Assembly: GCF_009755665.1 (NCBI RefSeq)
Contig: NZ_CP046622.1
Coordinates: forward strand, 2,790,001-2,854,000
DNA length: 64,000 nt
Source: Variovorax paradoxus
Lineage (GTDB): Bacteria; Pseudomonadota; Gammaproteobacteria; Burkholderiales; Burkholderiaceae_C
Direction: 5' to 3'
The stretch's first letter is position 1; every line of letters begins with the position of its first letter. The position numbers were made by a program, and so were the translations under genes. Shown here one piece after another: positions 49,418 through 56,625 of the stretch. The notes beneath the pieces are model-generated. The model was not told the DNA's origin, did no database searches, and saw nothing but the letters and a program-made list of their open reading frames with translations.

Positions 49418-50398
49418 TCAAGTATCCACATGCACCTTGCCATCCTTCACCACCTTGGCCCACTTGGCGATCTCGGTGGCGATGAACTGCTTGAACTTGT
49501 CCTGAGAGCCGCCACCGTCCTCCGCGCCGTAGGTGTCGAGCTTTTCCTGCACGTCGGGCATCGCGAGCACCGTGTTCACGTCGCGGTTGATCTTTTCGGC
49601 TACCGGCTGCGGCAGCTTGCCCGGGCCGGCCAGGCCGTACCACGTGGTGGCCTCGAAACCTGCGAAGCCTTGCTCCTGCATCGTGGGAACGTTGGGGTGA
49701 CCCTTGGCGCGTTTGGCCCGGGTCTGCGCCACGGCGAGCACGCGGCCGCTTTTTACGTGCGGCGTGGCTGCGGTCATGGTTTCGAAGCTGTATTGAATCT
49801 GGCCGCCCATCAGGTCGGCCAGCAGCGGGCCGCTGCCTTTGTACGGCACATGCAGGGCGTCCACCTTGGCCTGCAGCTTGAACATTTCGAGTGCAAGGTG
49901 CTGTGCCGAACCGGCTCCTGCGGAGCCGAAGCTCACAGTGCCGGGCGAGGTCTTGCACGCTGACACGATGTCGTTCACCGTGAGCGCCTTCTGCGCCGGG
50001 CTGGCAATCAGCAGGTTGGGCGTGACACCCACGAGCACGATCGGGACGAAGTCGCGTTCCACGCTGTAGCGCAGCTTGGGCTGCAGGCTGGGCGCGAGCG
50101 CGTGGCTGTTGATGTGCGCCATGAGCAGCGTGCTGCCGTCGCTGGGCTGCTGCGACACGTATTCGGCCGCCAGCACGCCCGCCACGCCGCCCTTGTTCTC
50201 GACGATGACCTGCTGGTTCCACATCGTCGTGAGCTTTTGTGCGACCACGCGCGCGAGTGCATCGGTGCCTCCGCCCGGCGGAAACCCCACCACGATGCGC
50301 ACCGGCCCGCTGGGCCACTCCTGCGCGAAGAGCCGGGGCACGCCCAGCGTGGCGGCCGCGGCACCCGCGGCTTGAATCAGCGAACGTCTCTGCATCAT
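49418..50398 (-). CDS. Bug family tripartite tricarboxylate transporter substrate-binding protein
   Basis: Periplasmic binding protein of 326 residues. The N-terminus has a twin-Arg start (MMQRRSLIQAAGAAAATLG) and cleavage near LFAQ. The Bug hallmarks are WPSGPVRIVVGFPPGGGTDALARV and the loop that binds the carboxylate of organic acids. TctA/TctB membrane partners are absent here, as is common for Bug genes of this group. Sitting with an aminotransferase and hydroxyacid dehydrogenase under a GntR regulator, it may sense or import a hydroxy- or keto-acid. The aminotransferase stop is 50 nt upstream. Confidence 0.92.
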   Translation of the reverse strand: MMQRRSLIQAAGAAAATLGVPRLFAQEWPSGPVRIVVGFPPGGGTDALARVVAQKLTTMWNQQVIVENKGGVAGVLAAEYVSQQPSDGSTLLMAHINSHALAPSLQPKLRYSVERDFVPIVLVGVTPNLLIASPAQKALTVNDIVSACKTSPGTVSFGSAGAGSAQHLALEMFKLQAKVDALHVPYKGSGPLLADLMGGQIQYSFETMTAATPHVKSGRVLAVAQTRAKRAKGHPNVPTMQEQGFAGFEATTWYGLAGPGKLPQPVAEKINRDVNTVLAMPDVQEKLDTYGAEDGGGSQDKFKQFIATEIAKWAKVVKDGKVHVDT

Positions 50399-50448
50399 CT
50401 TTGTCTCCAGTGTGTGGTGGGTCCGATGCGCGCCGGTGTCGTTGGCGA

Positions 50449-51693
50449 CTACGCGGCTTTCTGCAGGTTGGCGGGGGCTGCCGCGTGGCTCGCGAAATGA
50501 TCCATCGCGGCCTGCACGCCGCTACCCGCCAGCTTGATACCTGTGAGCTTCATGCCCATTTCGACGCCCGCCACCATGGCCACCAGCGTCAGGTCGTTGC
50601 TGTCGCCCAGATGGCCCATGCGGAACATGCGGCCCTTGAGCTTGCCGAGGCCGGTGCCCAGCGAAAGATCGAAGCGCTGATGAATCAGGCGGCGCAGCGC
50701 GTCGGCATCCACGCCCTCGGGCGTGATCACGCCGGTGAGCACGGGCGAGTACACGGCCGGGTCGGCGCATTGGATCGGCAGGCCCCAGGCGTTGACCGCC
50801 GCGCGCACGCCGGCAGCCCAGCGCTGGTGGCGCGCAAACACGTTGTCCAACCCTTCGCCAAGCAGCATGTCGAGCGACTCCGAGAGGCCGTAGAGCAGGT
50901 TGGTGTTGGGCGTGTAGGGCCAGTAGCCGTCCTTGTTCATCTCCACGATCTCGTCCCAGGCCCAGAAGGCGCGCGGCAGCTTCGCGCTTTTCGAGGCTTC
51001 GAGCGCACGCGGCGAAAGCGCGTTGAAGCTGATGCCCGGCGGCAGCATCAAGCCCTTTTGCGAGCCGCTGATGGTGACGTCCACACCCCATTCGTCGTGC
51101 CGGAAATCGGCGCTTGCAAGGCCCGAAATGCTGTCGACCATCAGTAGCGCGGGGTGGCCCGCTGCATCGATGGCCTTGCGCACCGAGGCGATGTCGGATG
51201 TGACGCCGGTGGAGGTTTCGTTGTGCACCACGCACACAGCCTTGATCTTCTTTTCAGTGTCCTTGCGCAGGCGCGCCTCGATGAGGTCGGCCTGCACGCC
51301 GCGGCGCCAGCTGGGCGCGGCGGGCAGTTGTTCGTCCTTCCCCGTCCACGCGAGGAACTCGGTCGAAAGGCCGAGCCGTGTGGCCATTTTTTGCCACAGC
51401 GATGCGAAGTGCCCGGTTTCGTACATCAACACGTGGTCGCCCGGGCTCAGCGTGTTGGCCAAAGCCGCCTCCCAGGCGCCCGTGCCGGAAGCAGGGTAGA
51501 TGGCAACCGGATGCCGGGTCTTGAAGATCTGCTTGATGCCGCCGAGCACCTTGAGCCCGAGCGTGCCGAACTCGGGCCCACGGTGGTCGATGGTCGGCAG
51601 GCTCATGGCCCGCAGGATGCGGTCGGGCACCGGGCTCGGGCCGGGAATCTGGAGGAAGTGGCGGCCGGTGGGGTGGATGTCGAGTTGCAGCAT
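50449..51693 (-). CDS. Class V aminotransferase, serine-glyoxylate type
   Basis: PLP-dependent aminotransferase of 414 residues related to serine-glyoxylate/alanine-glyoxylate aminotransferase. The PLP Lys is near residue 213 in SGSQKGLMLPPG; LMVDSISGLASADFRHDEWG gives the cofactor-binding Asp. N-terminal HFLQIPGPSPVPDRILRAM is the family entrance. It probably makes glycine from glyoxylate and an amino donor. AAAGGACAGTCC precedes the start at 51693; a longer frame upstream would add 16 unconserved residues and run over the operator. First gene of the minus-strand set and divergent from gntR. Confidence 0.9.
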   Translation of the reverse strand: MLQLDIHPTGRHFLQIPGPSPVPDRILRAMSLPTIDHRGPEFGTLGLKVLGGIKQIFKTRHPVAIYPASGTGAWEAALANTLSPGDHVLMYETGHFASLWQKMATRLGLSTEFLAWTGKDEQLPAAPSWRRGVQADLIEARLRKDTEKKIKAVCVVHNETSTGVTSDIASVRKAIDAAGHPALLMVDSISGLASADFRHDEWGVDVTISGSQKGLMLPPGISFNALSPRALEASKSAKLPRAFWAWDEIVEMNKDGYWPYTPNTNLLYGLSESLDMLLGEGLDNVFARHQRWAAGVRAAVNAWGLPIQCADPAVYSPVLTGVITPEGVDADALRRLIHQRFDLSLGTGLGKLKGRMFRMGHLGDSNDLTLVAMVAGVEMGMKLTGIKLAGSGVQAAMDHFASHAAAPANLQKAA

Positions 51694-51714
51694 GGACTGT
51701 CCTTTCGCTTTCAG

Positions 51715-51728
51715 TTTTGCATTCAAAA
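51715..51728. promoter_or_regulatory. GntR operator candidate O1 (TTTTGCATTCAAAA)
   Basis: A dyad TTTTG-CATT-CAAAA, identical over 14 nt to a second copy at 51781-51794. It lies 21 nt before the aminotransferase start and could repress that direction. Confidence 0.55.
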
Positions 51729-51766
51729 CTGAATCAGGCATGCTGGTTTACCCGTAACCAGACGGA

Positions 51767-51795
51767 TTGCAGCTGTGGTTTTTTGCATTCAAAAT
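51767..51795 (+). promoter_or_regulatory. Promoter of gntR, overlapping its operator
   Basis: TTGCAG (51767-51772), a 17-nt spacer and CAAAAT (51790-51795). The -10 box lies inside the repeated operator sequence, so a bound regulator would block it. Confidence 0.45.
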
Positions 51796-51804
51796 GCATT
51801 CAAA
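51781..51804. promoter_or_regulatory. GntR operator candidate O2/O3 (tandem TGCATTCAAA)
   Basis: TTTTGCATTCAAAA is directly followed by a further TGCATTCAAA, giving three copies of TGCATTCAAA in the 120-nt region (51718, 51784, 51795). The last two are 11 nt apart, one helical turn. It ends 10 nt before the gntR ATG. Confidence 0.55.
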
Positions 51805-51813
51805 GAATCAGAC

Positions 51814-52509
51814 ATGACTGCAGACATCATCGAAATCTCGCGCCTCGCATTGCACGACCAGGTGGCTTCGCGCCTGCGCACGATGCTGGTCGAAGGGCAC
51901 ATTGCCCCGGGCGCCAAGCTGAATGAACGCGAGCTGTGCCTGCAGCTGCGCGTGTCGCGCACGCCGCTGCGCGAAGCCATCAAGCTGCTGGCTGCCGAAG
52001 GGCTGGTCGACCTGCTGCCCAACCGCGGCGCCGTGGCGGTCAAGCTCACCGAGGCTGACGTGCTCAACACCTTCGAGGTGCTGGCCATGCTCGAAGGCAT
52101 GTCGGGCGAGCTGGCGGCCAAGCGCATTACCGACGAAGAACTTGCCGAGGTGCGCGCGCTGCACTACGAAATGATGGCCTGCTTCGCGCGGCGCGATCTC
52201 TCCGGCTACTACCGCCTCAATGCGCGCATCCACACCGCCATCAACGAGGCCGCGGGCAACCCGGTGCTGGCCAGCACCTACCGTTCCATCAATGCCCGCG
52301 TGCAGTCGCTGCGCTTTCGAACCAACCAGAACGACGCCAAGTGGAAGCACGCCGTCGAAGAGCACGAGCAGATGGTCAACGCGCTGGCTACGCGCGACGC
52401 ACCGGCGATGCGCAAGGTGATGGTCGCGCACCTCATGCGCAAGCGAGACACGGTGCTGGAGCTGATGCGCGCCGGCGAAATCTACCCACAGACCCACAAA
52501 GCGAGCTGA
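51814..52509 (+). CDS. GntR family transcriptional regulator, FCD (FadR-type) subfamily
   Basis: 231-residue regulator: winged HTH at about 12-75 (VASRLRTMLVEGHIAPGAKLNERELC, VSRTPLREAIKLLAAEGLVDLLPNRGAVAV) and an all-helical FCD effector domain with metal-binding Asp/His positions (RINAR-like LNARIHTAINEAAGN; HEQMVNALATRD). Such regulators sense small hydroxy- or keto-acids (lactate, glycolate, gluconate). The ATG at 51814 lies after the operator repeats. The next gene begins 11 nt after its stop, so regulator and dehydrogenase form an operon, and the divergent aminotransferase set shares the control region. Confidence 0.92.
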   Translation: MTADIIEISRLALHDQVASRLRTMLVEGHIAPGAKLNERELCLQLRVSRTPLREAIKLLAAEGLVDLLPNRGAVAVKLTEADVLNTFEVLAMLEGMSGELAAKRITDEELAEVRALHYEMMACFARRDLSGYYRLNARIHTAINEAAGNPVLASTYRSINARVQSLRFRTNQNDAKWKHAVEEHEQMVNALATRDAPAMRKVMVAHLMRKRDTVLELMRAGEIYPQTHKAS

Positions 52510-52520
52510 CCCCCCACACC

Positions 52521-55500
52521 ATGCGCGTCGATCCCGCCAGCCACATCCAGCCCGCCGGAACCGTTCTTCCGCCCAACGAAACCTGTGATGCGCTCGCTCG
52601 CCGGCTGCGCGCCGAAACGCAGGGCGAGGTGCTGTTCGACGACGGTTCGCGCGGGCGCTACGCCACCGATGCCTCGATCTACCAGATCACACCGGTCGGC
52701 GCGTTCGTGCCGACCAACGAGCAAGACATTGCCACCGCCATCGACATTGCGCGCGACCTGAAGGTGCCGGTACTTGCGCGCGGCGGCGGCACCAGCCAGT
52801 GCGGCCAGACCACGGGCGCCGCACTGGTGATCGACAACAGCAAGCATTTCCGCCGGGTGCTCGACGTGAACGTGGAAGAGGGCACCGCCACGGTCGAGCC
52901 CGGCCTGGTGCTCGACCACCTGAACGCGCAGCTCAAGTCGCACGGCCTGTGGTACCCGGTCGACGTGTCGACCAGCGCGCAGGCCACGCTCGGTGGCATG
53001 GCGGGCAACAACTCCTGCGGCTCGCGCTCCATTGCCTACGGCAACATGGTGCACAACGTGCTCGGCGCGAGCGCCTGGCTTTCGAGCGGCGAGCTGGTCG
53101 AATTCGGCCCGCAGGCCACGCTAGCCCCCCGCGCGGCCGGCATTGCGCAGTTCGTGCACGGGCTGGCGGTGGAGCACCGTGAGCAGATCCACGCCCATTG
53201 GCCCAAGGTGCTGCGCCGCGTGGCCGGCTACAACCTCGACATCTTCGACAACCAGAGCGAGCGGCCTTATACGGCGGACGGCAGCGTGAACCTCGCGCAC
53301 CTGCTGATCGGCGCCGAAGGCACGCTGGCTTATACGAAGAGCCTGAAGCTCAAGCTCGCGCCGCTGCCGCGCGCCAAGGTGCTGGGCATCGTGAACTTTC
53401 CGACCTTCCATTCGGCCATGGATGCGGCGCAGCACATCGTGAAGCTCGGCCCCACGGCGGTGGAGCTGGTCGACCGCACGATGATCGAGCTGAGCCTTGC
53501 CAACCCGGCCTTCAAGCCCACGGTGGAAACGGCGCTCATCGGCAAGCCGGCGGCCATCTTGCTGGTGGAGTTTGCGGGTGCCGACAAGCCTGGACTGCTG
53601 CCTCGGCTCAAGCAACTGGTCGAGCTCATGGGTGACCTGGGACTGCCCGGCAGCGTGGTCGAAATGCCCGACGACGCTCGCCAGAAAAACCTATGGGAAG
53701 TGCGCAAGGCCGGCCTCAACATCATGATGAGCCTGAAGGGCGACGGCAAGCCGGTGAGCTTCATCGAAGACTGCGCCGTGCCGCTCGAGCACCTGGCTGA
53801 GTACACGGACGCCCTGACCGAAGTGTTCGCCCGGTACGGCAGCCGTGGCACCTGGTATGCGCATGCCTCGGTAGGCACGCTGCACGTGCGGCCGATTCTC
53901 GACATGCGCGCAGACGGCGGCGCCAAGATGCGCGCCATTGCCGAAGAAGCCGCCGCGCTGGTGCGCAAGTACAAGGGCGCCTTCAGTGGCGAACATGGCG
54001 ACGGCCTGTGCCGCGGCGAATGGATCGAATGGCAGTTCGGCCCCGCCATCAACGAGGCGTTTCGCGCCATCAAGCACAAGCTCGATCCGGCCAACCTTTT
54101 CAACCCCGGCAAGATCATCGACACGCCGCGCATGGACGACGGCGCGCTGTTCCGCTTTGCGCCGCCCACGGCGCCCAAACCTTACAAGCGCATCGAGCTC
54201 AAGCCCGTGCTCGACTGGTCGGCCTGGAACGTCAATGCCGATCCGGTGACCGAGCAGACCACCGCGCCCGGCACCGGCGGCGACAGCACCGGCGGCCTCG
54301 CCAAGGCCGCGGAAATGTGCAACAACAACGGCCATTGCAGAAAGTTCGACGCCGGCACCATGTGCCCGAGCTACCGCGTGACGCGCGATGAGCAGCACCT
54401 TACGCGCGGCCGCGCCAACACGCTGCGGCTCGCGCTCTCGGGGCAGCTTGGCCCCGACGCCTTCACCGGCGAAGAGATGCACGAGACCATGGACCTGTGC
54501 GTCGGCTGCAAGGGCTGCAAGCGGGACTGCCCGACGGGCGTGGACATGGCGAAGATGAAGATCGAGTTTCTCGATCACTACAAGAAGCGCCACGGCCACA
54601 CGCTGAAGGACAAGATCGTGGCCTATATGCCCGACTACGCGCGCACGGCCAGCCGCATGCCGTGGCTCATGAACCTGCGCAACACCATGCCCGGGGCGGC
54701 CTGGCTGGGCGAAAAACTATTGGGCTTTTCCGCCCGCCGGTCGCTGCCGGAATGGCGTTCCGACACCTTCTGGCGCGCCAAGGCCGAGCTGCACGGCATG
54801 TTCGCCGGCCGCGAGGCGGTGCTGTCGGTACAGGCGAACGGCGGCAAGGCCGCGGTGCTTTTCGTCGATACCTTCAACGGCACTTTCGAAAGCGAGAACG
54901 CGTTGGCCGCGGCACGCGTGCTCAAGGCCGCGGGCTACACGCTGCACACGGTCGAAAAAAGCGGCGGACACCACTGCTGCGGCCGCACCTTCCTGGCCAG
55001 CGGCATGGTGGCCGAAGCCAAGCGCCGTGCCGAGGCACTGATCGACGCGCTCAAGCCGCTGGCGGAGGCGGGCATTCCTATCGTCGGGCTCGAGCCCTCA
55101 TGCCTGCTTACGCTGCGCGACGAAACCCTGGTGATGGGCTTCGGCAAGAAGGCCCAAACAGTCGCCAAGCAGGCGCTGCTGTTCGAAGAGTTCATTGCGC
55201 GCGAGATGAAAGCCGGCCGCTTCGCGCTTGCGCTCACCCCCGCGACGGCGCCGATCCTGCTGCACGGGCACTGCCACCAGAAGGCGTTCGGCGCGGTGAG
55301 CCCGGTGCTGGAGGTGCTGCGGCTCATTCCCGGCGCCGAGCCTGAACTGATCGAAAGCTCATGCTGCGGCATGGCCGGCAGCTTTGGCTACGAGGCGCGC
55401 CATATCGACGTGTCGATGCAGATGGCCGAGGCCAGCCTGCTGCCGGCGATCCGCGCGAAGCCGAACGCAATAGTGGTGGCCGACGGCACCAGCTGCCGCC

Positions 55501-55589
55501 ACCAGATCGGCGACGGCGCGCAGCGCGAAGCGGTGCATGTGGCCGTACTGCTGGAGCGGCACCTGGCGCCGGCAGCCCTGGTCGATTGA
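52521..55589 (+). CDS. Fused FAD-linked oxidase / Fe-S oxidoreductase (glycolate or D-2-hydroxyacid dehydrogenase type)
   Basis: A 1022-residue fusion equivalent to GlcD plus GlcF. Residues about 50-200 are a FAD_binding_4 domain (VPVLARGGGTSQCGQTTG; GNNSCGSRS), about 210-520 the FAD-oxidase C domain, about 590-690 a pair of 4Fe-4S sites (CNNNGHCRKFDAGTMCPSYR and CVGCKGCKRDCP), and the C-terminal third carries two CCG modules (GGHHCCGRTF and ESSCCGMAGSFGYE). It should oxidise a D-2-hydroxyacid and pass electrons to the membrane quinone pool. It starts 11 nt after gntR with no strong Shine-Dalgarno, suggesting coupling. With the aminotransferase, glycolate to glyoxylate to glycine is a likely route. 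Confidence 0.92.
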   Translation: MRVDPASHIQPAGTVLPPNETCDALARRLRAETQGEVLFDDGSRGRYATDASIYQITPVGAFVPTNEQDIATAIDIARDLKVPVLARGGGTSQCGQTTGAALVIDNSKHFRRVLDVNVEEGTATVEPGLVLDHLNAQLKSHGLWYPVDVSTSAQATLGGMAGNNSCGSRSIAYGNMVHNVLGASAWLSSGELVEFGPQATLAPRAAGIAQFVHGLAVEHREQIHAHWPKVLRRVAGYNLDIFDNQSERPYTADGSVNLAHLLIGAEGTLAYTKSLKLKLAPLPRAKVLGIVNFPTFHSAMDAAQHIVKLGPTAVELVDRTMIELSLANPAFKPTVETALIGKPAAILLVEFAGADKPGLLPRLKQLVELMGDLGLPGSVVEMPDDARQKNLWEVRKAGLNIMMSLKGDGKPVSFIEDCAVPLEHLAEYTDALTEVFARYGSRGTWYAHASVGTLHVRPILDMRADGGAKMRAIAEEAAALVRKYKGAFSGEHGDGLCRGEWIEWQFGPAINEAFRAIKHKLDPANLFNPGKIIDTPRMDDGALFRFAPPTAPKPYKRIELKPVLDWSAWNVNADPVTEQTTAPGTGGDSTGGLAKAAEMCNNNGHCRKFDAGTMCPSYRVTRDEQHLTRGRANTLRLALSGQLGPDAFTGEEMHETMDLCVGCKGCKRDCPTGVDMAKMKIEFLDHYKKRHGHTLKDKIVAYMPDYARTASRMPWLMNLRNTMPGAAWLGEKLLGFSARRSLPEWRSDTFWRAKAELHGMFAGREAVLSVQANGGKAAVLFVDTFNGTFESENALAAARVLKAAGYTLHTVEKSGGHHCCGRTFLASGMVAEAKRRAEALIDALKPLAEAGIPIVGLEPSCLLTLRDETLVMGFGKKAQTVAKQALLFEEFIAREMKAGRFALALTPATAPILLHGHCHQKAFGAVSPVLEVLRLIPGAEPELIESSCCGMAGSFGYEARHIDVSMQMAEASLLPAIRAKPNAIVVADGTSCRHQIGDGAQREAVHVAVLLERHLAPAALVD

Positions 55590-55614
55590 ACGGCTATCGC
55601 GGGTGGCACAAAAT
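55586..55614 (+). promoter_or_regulatory. Promoter of ogt, leaderless type
   Basis: TTGAAC (55586-55591), a 17-nt spacer and CAAAAT (55609-55614), ending 6 nt before the ATG. The -35 box overlaps the stop codon region of the preceding gene. There is no Shine-Dalgarno. Confidence 0.5.
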
Positions 55615-55620
55615 GGCGCG

Positions 55621-56196
55621 ATGAACGATGAAGCAGCGACCACAGCAGCAGTTGCGGCGGAGCCCGGCTTCGCGCTGTTCGACACCGCAATAGGCACTTG
55701 CGCGCTCGCTTGGGGGCCGCGCGGGCTCATCGGCGTGCAACTGCCTGAAGAAAGCGGGGCGGCTGCCACGCGGGCGCGCATGCGGCGCCGCTTTCCGGAT
55801 CTGACCGAGGCCGTGCCGCCCGAGAGCGCGCAGAAGGCAGTCGCAGCCATCCAGGCCCTTCTGCAAGGCGAGCCGGATGACCTGAGCGGCATCGAGCTCG
55901 ACATGAGCCGCGTATCGGAATTTCATCGACGCATCTACGCCATTGCCCGCCGCATTCCCCCCGGCCAGACGCGCACCCATGGCGAAATCGCGGCCGAGCT
56001 GGGCGACAAGGGGCTGTCGCGTGCGGTAGGCCAGGCCATGGGGCACAACCCGTTCGCGCCGGTAGTGCCGTGCCATCGCGTGCTGGCCGCGGGCAACAAG
56101 CCCGGCGGCTTTTCGGCGGGAGGCGGCGCGTTGACAAAGCTGCGCATGCTCGACATAGAGGGCGCGCGGCCGAACGGCATGGCCTCGCTGTTCTAG
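55621..56196 (+). CDS. ogt: Methylated-DNA--protein-cysteine S-methyltransferase
   Basis: Suicide DNA-repair protein that takes methyl groups from O6-methylguanine. The 191 residues contain an N-terminal ribonuclease-H-like domain and the C-terminal DNA-binding domain: IPPGQTRTHGEIAAELG, SRAVGQAMGHNPFAPVVPCHR with acceptor Cys151, and NKPGGFSAGG. An Arg finger is in the SRAVG helix. No AraC-like Ada domain is fused, so it is the Ogt/AGT type. It starts 31 nt after the oxidoreductase stop from what looks like its own promoter. Confidence 0.95.
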   Translation: MNDEAATTAAVAAEPGFALFDTAIGTCALAWGPRGLIGVQLPEESGAAATRARMRRRFPDLTEAVPPESAQKAVAAIQALLQGEPDDLSGIELDMSRVSEFHRRIYAIARRIPPGQTRTHGEIAAELGDKGLSRAVGQAMGHNPFAPVVPCHRVLAAGNKPGGFSAGGGALTKLRMLDIEGARPNGMASLF

Positions 56197-56217
56197 AAGC
56201 GCGGACCCGAGTCTTCT

Positions 56218-56625
56218 TCAGATACCTGTCGGCCGGCGCAGCTGCACTGCGAGCTGGTACACCGTGGCAGCCAGGAGGAATGCCGCGGCAACCACTTCCA
56301 AGAGGATGGTGGCATTGGCCATGCGGGTATGCCACTCGAACGGTGCGAGCGCATAGTGGCCGAGGCCGTCGAACCCGAGCACCGCGTACGCAGCAACCAG
56401 GACCAGACCCGTGGCGATCCACTTCTTGCGGATGAGCAGGAAGCCGAGCAGGCCCACCGATGTAATTGCCACCCAGGCGGCGTAGATCCTTGCGCTGGTA
56501 AACGAGGCCGGCAGATTTGGATACTCGCAGATGAACTCGGCGTTGTGGGTGAAGTGCCCGAGGCTGGTCATGAAATACACCACGGCCAGAGCGACGAACA
56601 GCCCGGGAAGCTTGCCGGACTTCAT
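56218..56625 (-). CDS. Four-helix membrane protein coupled to the M48 peptidase
   Basis: A 135-residue inner-membrane protein with about four hydrophobic helices (approximately 6-24, 45-64, 72-92, 104-124). Polar residues include HFTHNAEFICEYPNLP in the first loop and HYALAPFEWHTR in the third. The start at 56625 overlaps the M48 stop by 4 nt (ATGA on the minus strand). I do not recognise a characterised family. Coupling to a membrane protease suggests a partner or substrate role, but this is inference. Confidence 0.78.
   Translation of the reverse strand: MKSGKLPGLFVALAVVYFMTSLGHFTHNAEFICEYPNLPASFTSARIYAAWVAITSVGLLGFLLIRKKWIATGLVLVAAYAVLGFDGLGHYALAPFEWHTRMANATILLEVVAAAFLLAATVYQLAVQLRRPTGI

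Noticed and set aside
51694..51813. AT-rich gap with repeats as the remnant of an insertion sequence.
   Set aside because: Repeats are short, placed around two start sites and one -10 box, and no transposase fragment or long terminal repeat is present; operators explain them better.
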